Assembly: GCF_024397915.1 (NCBI RefSeq)
Contig: NZ_CP073347.1
Location: forward strand, 186,001 to 250,000
Origin: Marinobacterium rhizophilum
GTDB lineage: Bacteria; Pseudomonadota; Gammaproteobacteria; Pseudomonadales; Balneatricaceae
Direction: 5' to 3'
Length of the DNA stretch: 64,000 nucleotides
Shown here: positions 8,583-17,479 of the stretch, one piece after another
How positions within the stretch are numbered: the first letter of the stretch is position 1
Layout of the letters: each line of letters opens with the position of its first letter
Translations under genes and position numbers: made by a program
Notes under the pieces: model-generated
Told to the model about the DNA's origin: nothing
Database searches by the model: none
Seen by the model: the letters and a program-made list of their open reading frames with translations, nothing else

Positions 8583-10312
8583 GCCACAGCTTCGTAACCG
8601 AGATTAGCCCGCCGCTCGTCCTGCAGGATCTGGTTGCGCAGCATTGGGATCATGAGTGTGATGTGCTGGTGGTGGGCTGGGGAGCGGCCGGCGCCAGTGC
8701 GGCGATCGAAGCACATGATGGCGGTGCAAGCGTCATCGTGGTGGACCGTTTTCGGGGCGGTGGTGCCAGTGCCAAGAGCGGCGGGGTGGTTTACGCCGGT
8801 GGCGGCACCGAGCACCAGCAGCGCGCCGGTTACCAGGATAGTCCCGCTGCGATGCTCGACTATCTCAAACATGAGACCCGCGGCGTGGTGCAGGACAGCA
8901 CGCTTGAGCGCTTCTGTCGCGACAGTGTTGGCAACCTGCACTGGCTGGAGTCCATGGGCACCCCTTACAACCATGAAATGCCGCCAGGCGGGAAAACATC
9001 GTACCCCCAGGATGGCTACTACCTCTACTACTCCGGCAATGAACTGGTCCCCGCCTACCGCGGCGATGCAGCGCCGGCACCCCGTGGGCACCGCACGGTG
9101 GGCAAGGGGCATGGAGGTGTTGTGCTCTATTCCCACCTGCAGGAGGCCTGCCGCGCCCGGGGTATATCGAGCCTGGCTCAGTCAGCGGTACGACGGCTGG
9201 TGGTCGATGGCGAGGGTGGTCGCGTGATCGGTGCCGAAATCTGGTCGTTGCCTGCTGGCAGCAAGGAAGCCCGGCTGCATGCCAAGTGGGCGCAGCGGGC
9301 TGAGAAACTGCAGAACCTGGCCCCCGCCTATTGCAACCGCCTGCGCCTGAAGCTGTCGGCGCTGGAAAAACAATATGCCAAACCGGTGCTGGTGCGGGCG
9401 CATCAGGGGGTCATCCTCAGCACCGGCGGTTTTATTTTCAATCGCGACCTGATGCGTGAACATGCACCGCGTTATCGCCGCAACTTCAAGATCGGTGCGA
9501 CCGGCTGCGATGGCAGCGGGCTGCGCCTGGGGCTGTCAGTTGGGGCGGCAGCCGATCATCTGGGTAACGTATCTGCCTGGCGTTTCATCAATCCGCCGCA
9601 GAAATGGCCCAAGGGGATTGCGGTCAACCGTCGCGGTCAGCGTTTCTGCAATGAAGAGGTGTATGGCGCCACCCTCGGTCACGCCATCTGCGAGGACCAG
9701 GACGGTGCTGCCTGGCTGATTCTGGACAAAGCCTTGCACCGGCAGTCGATTCGCCAGGCGCTCTTGGGTGGTTACTGGTGGTTTCAGTCGCTACCGGCAC
9801 TGGTGCTGATGCTGCTGGGAAGCAAAAAGGGCAAAACGCCGGCAGAGCTTGCCCAGCGTATGGGCATGGAGCCGGCCGCACTGGAGGCCTCCATCGCCGC
9901 CTATAACCAGGCGATCAGCAGCGGCCAGCCAGATCCCCAGGGAAAATCCGCCGAATCCTGTCAGCCGCTGCGCCAGGGGCCTTTTTATGCGCTGGATATC
10001 TCGGTCGGCAGTCCGGTACTACCTCTGGGTGCGCTGACCCTGGGAGGCCTCAAGGTACGGGAGGAGAGCGGACAGGTACTGGCCGGCGACGGCCAGCCCA
10101 TTCCGGGGCTCTTTGCCGCGGGTCGCGCGGCGGTCGGTATTCCGTCCAATCTTTATGTCAGCGGGCTGTCTCTGGCGGACTGTGTCTTTTCAGGGCGCAG
10201 GGCCGGTGTAGCGGCGGCCTGCAGCGAAGCCATTGCTACTGACGAGAGGGCTGTCACGCCCCAACCGCTGACCACCGCACAGGGAGCTGAAAATGACGTA
10301 TTCAATGGATAA
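8579..10312 (+). CDS. FAD-dependent 3-ketosteroid dehydrogenase, delta4(5alpha)-type-like
   Basis: 577 aa, coupled to kstD by a 4-nt ATGA overlap. The FAD fold is DVLVVGWGAAGASAAIEA, and the C-terminal flavin region is FAAGRAAVGIPSNLYVSGLS followed by LADCVFSGRRAG. This C-terminal form matches delta4-(5alpha)-KSTD (TesI/Kst4D) rather than KstD, which has the YPGAG motif. Such enzymes desaturate C4-C5 of 5alpha-steroids. Its pairing with kstD supports ring-A oxidation. A fumarate-reductase-like enzyme of another specificity is possible. Confidence 0.68.
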   Translation: MSHSFVTEISPPLVLQDLVAQHWDHECDVLVVGWGAAGASAAIEAHDGGASVIVVDRFRGGGASAKSGGVVYAGGGTEHQQRAGYQDSPAAMLDYLKHETRGVVQDSTLERFCRDSVGNLHWLESMGTPYNHEMPPGGKTSYPQDGYYLYYSGNELVPAYRGDAAPAPRGHRTVGKGHGGVVLYSHLQEACRARGISSLAQSAVRRLVVDGEGGRVIGAEIWSLPAGSKEARLHAKWAQRAEKLQNLAPAYCNRLRLKLSALEKQYAKPVLVRAHQGVILSTGGFIFNRDLMREHAPRYRRNFKIGATGCDGSGLRLGLSVGAAADHLGNVSAWRFINPPQKWPKGIAVNRRGQRFCNEEVYGATLGHAICEDQDGAAWLILDKALHRQSIRQALLGGYWWFQSLPALVLMLLGSKKGKTPAELAQRMGMEPAALEASIAAYNQAISSGQPDPQGKSAESCQPLRQGPFYALDISVGSPVLPLGALTLGGLKVREESGQVLAGDGQPIPGLFAAGRAAVGIPSNLYVSGLSLADCVFSGRRAGVAAACSEAIATDERAVTPQPLTTAQGAENDVFNG

Positions 10313-11051
10313 CAAGGTTGCTCTGGTCACCGGCGCTGCCGGCGGCGTGGGGCTGGCCGTGGCGCGCGTGCTGGTCGCTGCGGGTGCCCGTGTCATCCTG
10401 ACCGATTTGCAGACACTTCGCGGCCAGGCCGCCGTGGCTGAGTTGGGTGCCCGAGCTCGCTTCATGACCATGGACGTGGCGGCTGAGAGTGACTGGGACC
10501 GAGTCATGACGAGCATCGAAGCGCAGGAGGGGAGGCTGGATATTCTGGTCAACAATGCCGCCATCCTGAAACCCGGCTCTATCGAAAGCACCGCCTACGC
10601 GGACTGGCAGCAGCTGCACCGCATCAATGCCGACAGCGTGTTTCTGGGCTGCCAGAAGGGGCTCGGGCTGTTGAAGCAGCAGGGCGGTGCGATTATCAAT
10701 GTTTCCTCCATCGCGGCACTGGCCGGGCGGCACGACTACCTGGCCTACAGCGCCTCCAAGGGTTCGGTCGCCGCACTGACCCGCTCGGTGGCAGCACATT
10801 GCCGACAGCAGAAATACCGGGTGCGTTGCAACTCCGTGCACCCCGATGGCGTACTTACCCCCATGAGTACCGCCGCCTATCCCGAGGGCGCCGACCCTGC
10901 CCAGTTCACCATCGACAAGGACCCCATGAACCGCATGTGTCTGCCGGAGGATGTCGCTGCGGCGGTCGCTTTCCTGGCGTCGGATGAGGCGCGTGCAATC
11001 AATGGTATCGAGCTGCGAGTCGACAGCGGCCAGTTTATTATGAGTATCTGA
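10293..11051 (+). CDS. SDR, 3beta/17beta-hydroxysteroid dehydrogenase-like
   Basis: 252 aa; ATG 10293 with AGGGAG at 10281-10286 lies inside the end of the previous gene (20-nt overlap). Classical SDR features: TGAAGGVG cofactor loop, NNAA, and the S-Y-K triad in SSIAAL and YSASKG. INADSVFLGCQKG and VRCNSVHPDGVLTPM closely resemble the Comamonas testosteroni 3beta/17beta-HSD. It would interconvert hydroxy and keto groups on the steroid nucleus using NAD(H). It sits in the kstD operon. Confidence 0.78.
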   Translation: MTYSMDNKVALVTGAAGGVGLAVARVLVAAGARVILTDLQTLRGQAAVAELGARARFMTMDVAAESDWDRVMTSIEAQEGRLDILVNNAAILKPGSIESTAYADWQQLHRINADSVFLGCQKGLGLLKQQGGAIINVSSIAALAGRHDYLAYSASKGSVAALTRSVAAHCRQQKYRVRCNSVHPDGVLTPMSTAAYPEGADPAQFTIDKDPMNRMCLPEDVAAAVAFLASDEARAINGIELRVDSGQFIMSI

Positions 11052-11052
11052 A

Positions 11053-12660
11053 ATGAACACAATGCAAGCACAAGTACAGGTTCCGCTGCAGGCAAATACG
11101 ATTCCGGAGCTGGTGTTTCATGCCTCGCGCCAGTTTGCCGGTCGCCCGGCCATCGAAGACCAGGACGGATGCATAGACTACGGCGACCTTGCCGACCGTG
11201 CATTGCAGGTTGCTCGCAGCCTGATGCAGCTTGGAGTGCAGTCGGGGGATCGCGTCGCGGTCTGGGCGCCCAACAGCGCGCGCTGGATTCTGGCCACCCT
11301 GGGGTTGCAGATGGCAGGTGCCGTACTGGTACCGATCAATACCCGCATGAAGGCGGCCGAAGCGCGCGACATTATCGAGCGCAGCGGTACCCGGGTGCTG
11401 TTTTCGGTGGGGGATTTTCTCGATACCGATTATCCGGCGATGCTGGCCGAGGATTGCACCGCGTTGCTGGACATGACTATCGTTATGAGCCCACGGGCCG
11501 GAGCACCGCTGGTTAACTGCCTTGACTGGGACGCCTTTCTTGAGCGAGGTGGTGCCGTCTGCGCGTCAGCGGCCTGGGCGCGTGCAGGTGCGGTGAATGC
11601 CGACAGCCTGTCGGATCTGATGTTCACCTCCGGGACGACGGGCAAGCCCAAAGGCGTTATGGGAGCTCATGGTGCGGCGATACGCTCCTTTTCCGAGTTC
11701 GTGCGTATTCTGGGGCTGGTGCCGGGAGACCGCTTTTTGGTGGTGAATCCTTTCTTCCATGCTTTTGGCTACAAGGCAGGCTGGCTCAGCTGTCTGTTGT
11801 GCGGTGCCACTATCTTGCCGCATCCGGTCTTCGATGCCGACGAGGTACTGGAGCGGATCGAGCGCGACAGGGTCAGCGTACTGCCGGGGCCTCCCACGCT
11901 TTATCTATCATTGCTGGCGCATCCGAAGCTGTCGCAGAAGGACCTGAGTTCGTTGCGGGTCGCGTCCACCGGTGCCTCTACCATACCGCCGATTCTGATC
12001 GAGCGGATGCAACGCGAACTTGGCTTCAAGGTGGTGACTACCGCCTATGGCCTGACGGAGTGTGGTGGCCTGGCGACGATCTGTGATCCTGCAGATCCGG
12101 TAACGACCATCGCTGGCACTAGCGGCCGGGCAATCCCGGGGACCGAAGTCGCCATTCTGGATAGCGGCGGCCAGCGGCTGGCCGCGGGGGAAAACGGCGA
12201 GATCTGTATTCGCGGCTTTCATGTGATGCAGGGCTATTTTCAGAACGAAGCTGCCACGGTTGAGGCCATTGATAGCGATGGCTGGCTGCATACCGGCGAT
12301 ATCGGTGCTCTGGATGCCAAGGGTTACCTGCGTATTACCGGTCGCCTGAAGGACATGTTCATCGTTGGCGGTTTCAACTGCTACCCGGCCGAAATCGAAG
12401 CGGCGCTGCTGGAGCATCCGGACATTGCCCAGACCGCCGTGATTGGTGTTCCGGATGAACGCATGGGCGAAGTGGGCTGTGCCTATATTGTCCGGCGCCA
12501 GGGCAGTGAGCTGGCGGAAAAGGCGCTGATTCAGTGGTCCCGTGAGCATATGGCCAATTACAAGGTGCCCAGGCTGGTGCGTTTCGTTGAATCCTTGCCG
12601 GTCAATGCGTCCAACAAGGTCGACAAACTGGCGCTCAAGCGGGACTTCGCCGGCGCCTGA
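11053..12660 (+). CDS. fadD3: Acyl-CoA synthetase, FadD3-like (HIP-CoA ligase)
   Basis: 535 aa, starting 1 nt after the SDR stop codon. Motifs: LMFTSGTTGKPKGV, TTAYGLTECGGL, WLHTGDIGALDAKG and GRLKDMFIVGGFNCYPAEIE. The segment FFHAFGYKAGWLSCLLCGAT and VLPGPPTLYLSLLAHP are strongly reminiscent of FadD3, which activates the C/D-ring propionate (HIP) left after removal of rings A/B. Followed by a strong terminator, it closes the kstD operon. The ring C/D cleavage genes are not in this window. Confidence 0.75.
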   Translation: MNTMQAQVQVPLQANTIPELVFHASRQFAGRPAIEDQDGCIDYGDLADRALQVARSLMQLGVQSGDRVAVWAPNSARWILATLGLQMAGAVLVPINTRMKAAEARDIIERSGTRVLFSVGDFLDTDYPAMLAEDCTALLDMTIVMSPRAGAPLVNCLDWDAFLERGGAVCASAAWARAGAVNADSLSDLMFTSGTTGKPKGVMGAHGAAIRSFSEFVRILGLVPGDRFLVVNPFFHAFGYKAGWLSCLLCGATILPHPVFDADEVLERIERDRVSVLPGPPTLYLSLLAHPKLSQKDLSSLRVASTGASTIPPILIERMQRELGFKVVTTAYGLTECGGLATICDPADPVTTIAGTSGRAIPGTEVAILDSGGQRLAAGENGEICIRGFHVMQGYFQNEAATVEAIDSDGWLHTGDIGALDAKGYLRITGRLKDMFIVGGFNCYPAEIEAALLEHPDIAQTAVIGVPDERMGEVGCAYIVRRQGSELAEKALIQWSREHMANYKVPRLVRFVESLPVNASNKVDKLALKRDFAGA

Positions 12661-12686
12661 ATGCGGGCGGTGCTGTCGTAAACAGG

Positions 12687-12720
12687 AAAGGGTCGGTGAC
12701 TGAAGTCACCGGCCCTTTTT
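12687..12720 (+). terminator. Rho-independent terminator of the kstD-fadD3 operon
   Basis: AAAGGGTCGGTGAC-TGAA-GTCACCGGCCCTTT stem (one G-T pair) followed by TTTTT; the hairpin starts 27 nt after the fadD3-like stop codon. Confidence 0.88.
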
Positions 12721-12749
12721 GCGTGAGACCAAAAAGTAAGGAAGTACAG

Positions 12750-13628
12750 ATGAGTCATCAGAATTGCAGAATAGCGGTCGTCACCGGCGCCAGTCGAGGC
12801 GTCGGTAAAGGGATTGCCATCGCCCTCGGCGGGGCGGGGATGACGGTGTATGTCACCGGCCGTTCCGACACTGAAAGCCTGGTGTGCCTGCGCGGTCAGC
12901 GGTTGCCCGGTACCCTGGCCGAAACCGCCGACGCGGTCACCCGCGCCGGCGGCAAAGGCATCGCCGTGCCGTGCGACCATCGGGACGATGTTCAGGTGCG
13001 TGAGCTGTTCGCCCGGGTAGAACGCGAACAGGGCCGTCTCGACCTGCTGGTTAACAATGCAATCCAGTTGCACGAAAATTTGATTGATCCCGGTCCATTC
13101 TGGAACAAGCCGGTGGAACTGGTCGATCTTCTGGATGTCGGCCTGCGCTCGTCATACATTGCCAGTTATTACGCGGCGCCTCTGCTGCTGCGTACCGGGC
13201 GGGGGCTGATTGCCTTCACCTCTTCATACGGGGGAGGCTGCTACATGCACGGCCCGGCGTATGGCGCGCAGAAGGCCGGTGCAGACAAGATGGCAGCGGA
13301 CATGGCGGTGGACTTCGAGAACACAGGGGTTGCGACTGTTTCGCTCTGGCTTGGGCCGCAGTGTACCGAGCGCTCGGCCATTGCCGCTGTGGCGCGCCCC
13401 GATACCTACGCTAAGGTCATGGAATCGGCGGAAACGCCGGAGTTCAACGGTTGTGTGATCCTGGCGCTGCTGGATGACCCGCAACTCGCCGAGCGCTCCG
13501 GACAGACATTGATCAGCGCGGAACTGGCACGGAACTACGGTATTACTGAGCGCAATGGCCGACAGCCGCCGAGTTACCGACAGATGCTGGGCGCGCCACA
13601 CTCACTGCATCCGGCACGAGTCATCTGA
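12750..13628 (+). CDS. SDR of the DHRS1 type
   Basis: 292 aa from ATG 12750 with AAGGAAG upstream. Cofactor motif TGASRGVGKG, NNAIQ, then DVGLRSSYIASYYAAPLL and YGAQKAGADKMAADMAV, which match DHRS1-family SDRs closely (catalytic Y and K in YGAQK). Vertebrate DHRS1 reduces steroids and other carbonyls; the bacterial substrate is unknown. It lies just past a terminator, with no regulon dyad visible upstream, so it may depend on read-through or its own weak promoter. Confidence 0.75.
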   Translation: MSHQNCRIAVVTGASRGVGKGIAIALGGAGMTVYVTGRSDTESLVCLRGQRLPGTLAETADAVTRAGGKGIAVPCDHRDDVQVRELFARVEREQGRLDLLVNNAIQLHENLIDPGPFWNKPVELVDLLDVGLRSSYIASYYAAPLLLRTGRGLIAFTSSYGGGCYMHGPAYGAQKAGADKMAADMAVDFENTGVATVSLWLGPQCTERSAIAAVARPDTYAKVMESAETPEFNGCVILALLDDPQLAERSGQTLISAELARNYGITERNGRQPPSYRQMLGAPHSLHPARVI

Positions 13629-13736
13629 CAAGAGGACATTCAGCCCGCCGGCGCGTGATATTGCCCTGGCAATACAGTAGGGGCATTCAAGAGGGGCAAG
13701 GTCATGGGGCTTGCTATCGGGCGGCCTGAAGGGAAA

Positions 13737-13762
13737 CGATGGCGGAGGAGCCTCCGCCATCG
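13737..13762 (-). terminator. Terminator between convergent SDR and RND genes
   Basis: CGATGGCGGAGG-AG-CCTCCGCCATCG is a perfect 12-bp inverted repeat. On the minus strand it is followed by TTTCCC, so it fits best as the end of the YCF48-RND operon, 7 nt beyond its stop codon. Confidence 0.75.
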
Positions 13763-13768
13763 GGTGGA

Positions 13769-16225
13769 TCAGCTGTCACTGGTGGCGATTACCTGGCGGC
13801 GTTGCTGCACAGCGGCGGTTGCTTTGGTGGACTTGACTGATGTCGGAGCCGGCTCGGCATCGCTATCAGTGCGTTCTTCGCCTACTTTACTCGGTTGCAC
13901 ATTGAGCCAGCAGGCCAGCGCCGGCAGCAGGAAGATGGCGCCCAGCACATTCACCATGAACATGAATGCCAGCAGTATGCCCATATCAGCCTGGAACTTG
14001 AGGGCCGAGAACGCCCAGGTGCCGACGCCGATGGTCATGGTTACGGCGGTGAACACAGCCGCGGTGCCGCGTTGACGCATCGCTTCGTAGAAGGACGTGC
14101 GCAGGTCCGTACCCCGCTGCAACGAGTGCTGCATCTGTTCGTAGATATAGATGCCGTAATCGACGCCGACACCCACACCCAGCGCGATCACCGGCAGGGT
14201 CGCGACTTTCAGGCCGATGCCCAGTAGCGCCATCAAGGCATTGCACAGGATGGTCACCAGCACCAGCGGGACGATGACACACAGGGCTCCACGCCAGGAG
14301 CGGAAGGTCAGCCAGCACAGCAGCGATATGGCGCCGAAGATGGAGGCCAGCATCTGTACTTCGGCCTTCTCGACCGCTTCGTTGGTGGCGGCGGCCACGC
14401 CAGCGTTACCGCCGGCCAGGCGGAAGGTCACGCCCTCCACTTGCTGGGTTGCGATAAAGGCTTTTACCTCGCCAAGAACATGCTTGAGTGTCACGTTCTG
14501 GTGGTCGTCCAGGTAGACCATCAAGTTGATCACCTTGCACAGTTCGTTGTTCAGTCCGAGCTCCGGGTTGGCGGCACGGCTACCCGAGCGCAGGGCCACT
14601 TCCGAGCGTTGCAGCGTACGCCACAGCGGATTGCCCTCATTGTTGCCGGAGACATAGAGCTTGGCCATGCCGGCAACGGTGCTCACCGACTGCACGCCCG
14701 GTACGCCGCGCATATGGAAGTCAAAGCGATCGACGGCATTCATCACCTGCCAGTCGAGACAGGCCTCTGACTCGCGATGGGTTTCAACATAGACCGACAG
14801 CACATCCATGCCGATGGAGTAGTCGTTAATAATCTTGGCGTTGTCCCGGTTGTAGCGGGAGTCCTCACGCAGCTCGGGTACGCCGGCGCCAACATCACCG
14901 GTCAACAGGGCGCGTGACTGCCAGGTGCCTGCTACCAGTAACAGCAGCATGATGCCAAGGCTGAAAAGCGCAGGTCTGGGTTGTGACAGCGCAGAAATGC
15001 GCCACCACAGGCGGTGCTTGCCGGTGCTGACATCGGGGGCGTGGAGGGCGATTTTTTCCAGCTTCAGGTGAGACAGGACAATCGGCATAAACACCTTGTT
15101 GGTCAGGATCATCAGCGCGACGCCCAGACAGGCGGTGACGCCCAGCTCATGCACGATCGGGATATCGATGACCATGATGACCATAAAGCCCAGGGCATTG
15201 GCCAGCAACGCCACCGTGCCGGGAATGGCCAGCTTGCAGAAGGCACGTTCGGCGGCCTCGACGGCACTCTGGCCCGCCAGGACTTCCAGTTTCCAGGCAT
15301 TGGTCATCTGCACCGCATGGGATACGCCGATGGAGAAGATCAAAAAGGGGACCAGCACAGACATGGGATCAATGCCATAGCCAATCAGCGGCAGGATGCC
15401 GAGCAGCCAGACGACCGGCAGCATGGCTACCGTGATCGCCAGCAGTGTCAGTTTGAGCGAGCGCGAGTAGATCCACAGCAGTGCCAGGGTAATGGCGAAG
15501 GCCACGGCGAAGAAGATGATCACGGTGACCAGACCATCCATGACATCCCCCATGACCTTGGAGAAACCGATGATCTGCACGTTCAGGTTATCGCCGCTCA
15601 GGTCCGCGCGGATCTTTTCCAGATGACGCGCCACGGCAGCGTAATCGGTTTTCGCGCCGGTTTCGGGGTCCAGTTCCAGCAGTTCGGCCTGCACCATGGC
15701 CGATCTCAGGTCGTTGGAGACCAGGTTGCCGACCTGTCCGGATTTATGCACGTTTGATCGTACCTGGGCCAGACCTTCGGCGTCTGCGGTAAAGCGCGAC
15801 GGGATCACGACGCCACCAGTAAAGCCGTATTCCGTTACTTCGATGTAGCGCACTTCGGGGGTAAACAGTGAGCGCACGCTGGTGCGATTGATCCCCGGTG
15901 TGAAAAACACCGCATCCGTGGCAGCCCGTAGCTTGTCCAAGAATTCGGCGTTGTAGATGTCACCGTCACCGGTCCATTCCAGGCTGACCATTACGCGATT
16001 GGTACCGGTAAATTCGGCGGAATGATCGATAAAGGCTTGCATGTAGTCATGCTTGAGCGGAATCAGCTTGTTGAAACCGGTATCGAACCGGGTCTGCAGT
16101 GCCGAGAAGCCCAGCAGGATGGTGATGAACAGAAACAGCAAACCGAGGGGCTTTCTGCCGATGATAAGCACTCGGGCGATGCCATCAACCAGGTTCTGCG
16201 TGCCGGTGGAAGGGGTCTTCATCAT
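13769..16225 (-). CDS. RND superfamily (MMPL-type) transporter
   Basis: 818 aa with one N-terminal hydrophobic segment (VLIIGRKPLGLLFLFITILL), a large periplasmic loop, a membrane block near residues 220-400 (VTVIIFFAVAFAITLALLW, LIGYGIDPMSVLVPFLIFS), a second loop, and a membrane block near 620-780 (ALGVGVGVDYGIYIYEQ). The GxxxDY motif in the last block is typical of MMPL/HpnN-like RND proteins. The start shares a TGATG junction with the YCF48 stop, indicating coupling. Such RND/YCF48/DUF1329 sets recur in hydrophobic-substrate gene clusters; steroid passage across the envelope is inferred. Confidence 0.83.
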   Translation of the reverse strand: MMKTPSTGTQNLVDGIARVLIIGRKPLGLLFLFITILLGFSALQTRFDTGFNKLIPLKHDYMQAFIDHSAEFTGTNRVMVSLEWTGDGDIYNAEFLDKLRAATDAVFFTPGINRTSVRSLFTPEVRYIEVTEYGFTGGVVIPSRFTADAEGLAQVRSNVHKSGQVGNLVSNDLRSAMVQAELLELDPETGAKTDYAAVARHLEKIRADLSGDNLNVQIIGFSKVMGDVMDGLVTVIIFFAVAFAITLALLWIYSRSLKLTLLAITVAMLPVVWLLGILPLIGYGIDPMSVLVPFLIFSIGVSHAVQMTNAWKLEVLAGQSAVEAAERAFCKLAIPGTVALLANALGFMVIMVIDIPIVHELGVTACLGVALMILTNKVFMPIVLSHLKLEKIALHAPDVSTGKHRLWWRISALSQPRPALFSLGIMLLLLVAGTWQSRALLTGDVGAGVPELREDSRYNRDNAKIINDYSIGMDVLSVYVETHRESEACLDWQVMNAVDRFDFHMRGVPGVQSVSTVAGMAKLYVSGNNEGNPLWRTLQRSEVALRSGSRAANPELGLNNELCKVINLMVYLDDHQNVTLKHVLGEVKAFIATQQVEGVTFRLAGGNAGVAAATNEAVEKAEVQMLASIFGAISLLCWLTFRSWRGALCVIVPLVLVTILCNALMALLGIGLKVATLPVIALGVGVGVDYGIYIYEQMQHSLQRGTDLRTSFYEAMRQRGTAAVFTAVTMTIGVGTWAFSALKFQADMGILLAFMFMVNVLGAIFLLPALACWLNVQPSKVGEERTDSDAEPAPTSVKSTKATAAVQQRRQVIATSDS

Positions 16226-17205
16226 CAGGCTCCTGCGCGTTGTTCAAGTTGTACGGTGCTGACCTTCGGCATCAGGCCGCTGTCACTGCTCATTAGCAGC
16301 TCGCCTGTGCTCAGATGCAGGATATCGGTAATGGACATGCGCCCGGACTTGCTGGAAAAGCGAAACGAACGGCCACGGTCTTCACTCCTGAGCAGGATGC
16401 CGCCCTGGCCGGCCAGCAGGATATCGCCATTGGGCAGCTCAGCGTGGGTGAACATCGATGCCGGCAACTCGCCGCCGATGGATGTCCAGCTGGTGCCGTT
16501 ATCTTCACTGCGAAAGATATTGCCGCGCATGCCATAAATGATCCAGGTGTCCTGATCGAGGTTAAGGCCGCCATAGAAAGAGCCGTTATAAAATTCGGGA
16601 ACGGTCTCCCAGCTTTCTCCGCCGTCGGTCGAGCGCAGCAGGGTGCCGGCTTCGCCGAGAATCATCCAGGTGCTGAGGTCCTGCGAGGGCAGCAGGGAGT
16701 TCAGGTGCCAGTCGGTGCCATTGGGCGGCGGCAGTGTCGACCAGCTCTTGCCATCATCATCGGAAATCAGTGTCAGGGCGAAGGCACCGACGGCCATCCA
16801 GATGCCTGAAGGCAGCTGATTGACGCTCAGCAGAGGCTCGCTTTCGGGGTTGAAGGCGGCTTCCTGCCAGCTTTTGCCCCCGTCTGTGGTACGCAGAATC
16901 CAGCCTTCATGACCGATCGCGATACCCGTCAACCCGTCCTTGAAGTGCAGGCCTGTAATCAGTGCGTAACGCTGGTGAGACAGCTCTGCCTGGCCCCAGC
17001 TTGCTCCCTGATCCATGGAAATCAGGATGTGCCCAAGCTCTCCGGCGGCCACGAGTCCGGCGTCAGTCTGGGTGATGTGGGTCAGGTTCATGTCGGCAAT
17101 GGGAATCCGGTGCGCCCCCAGGGAAGGTGTATCCCGGTGCGAGAACGCAAAGATACCGGCCAGAGCCACGAGCAGCGAAACAGCAATTCCGACGGGCGTA
17201 CGCAT
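16225..17205 (-). CDS. YCF48/BNR-repeat beta-propeller protein
   Basis: 326 aa from ATG 17205 (AAGGAGATTTACC upstream; the frame extends 39 codons further without a site). N-terminal signal anchor TPVGIAVSLLVALAGIFAFS. The remainder is repeated blades such as ILRTTDGGKSW, LLRSTDGGESW, IFRSEDNGTSW and LLRSEDRGRSF. YCF48-like propellers act as periplasmic assembly or scaffold factors; beside RND genes they probably help the transporter. It leads the two-gene operon, with a weak regulon site at 17313. Confidence 0.83.
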   Translation of the reverse strand: MRTPVGIAVSLLVALAGIFAFSHRDTPSLGAHRIPIADMNLTHITQTDAGLVAAGELGHILISMDQGASWGQAELSHQRYALITGLHFKDGLTGIAIGHEGWILRTTDGGKSWQEAAFNPESEPLLSVNQLPSGIWMAVGAFALTLISDDDGKSWSTLPPPNGTDWHLNSLLPSQDLSTWMILGEAGTLLRSTDGGESWETVPEFYNGSFYGGLNLDQDTWIIYGMRGNIFRSEDNGTSWTSIGGELPASMFTHAELPNGDILLAGQGGILLRSEDRGRSFRFSSKSGRMSITDILHLSTGELLMSSDSGLMPKVSTVQLEQRAGA

Positions 17206-17312
17206 GGTAAATCTCCTTGGTGTTGAGGCCATCAGGGTTGTGATTGTTATTAAACGAGAGGCCCGAAGCTCGAAGGGTACCTGTCCCATTATTCTCAGTG
17301 CCGTGGCAGCGG

Positions 17313-17331
17313 CATCGTCCAAATGAGCTAG
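17313..17331 (+). promoter_or_regulatory. Candidate regulon operator (imperfect) for YCF48-RND operon
   Basis: CATCGTC-CAAATG-AGCTAG keeps the left arm but has a shifted right arm. AATAAT (minus strand, 17293-17288) lies about 31 nt from the centre towards the YCF48 gene, the same spacing as at other sites. Confidence 0.4.
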
Positions 17332-17362
17332 AGGCCGTGGAATGGGTCGGAGTGCCGGGCGT

Positions 17363-17380
17363 TAGTCCGAATTGACGATG
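17363..17380 (-). promoter_or_regulatory. Candidate regulon operator for hsaA-kshB operon
   Basis: Minus-strand CATCGTC-AATTCG-GACTA. TAAATC at 17400-17405 is a -10-like hexamer 31 nt from the centre, and the hsaA start is at 17480. Confidence 0.55.
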
Positions 17381-17479
17381 AGAAGCCCTGGCCTGCGTGT
17401 AAATCTGGCTGCAGTTGGAGATGGCCGGGTCAGTCGGTCATGCCCCATAAATCTAAAAACAGTCGAGGAGACTCGTACG

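Noticed and set aside
15014..15757. 247-codon plus-strand frame rich in His, Asp and Gln
   Set aside because: Antisense shadow of the RND membrane segments at 13769-16225.
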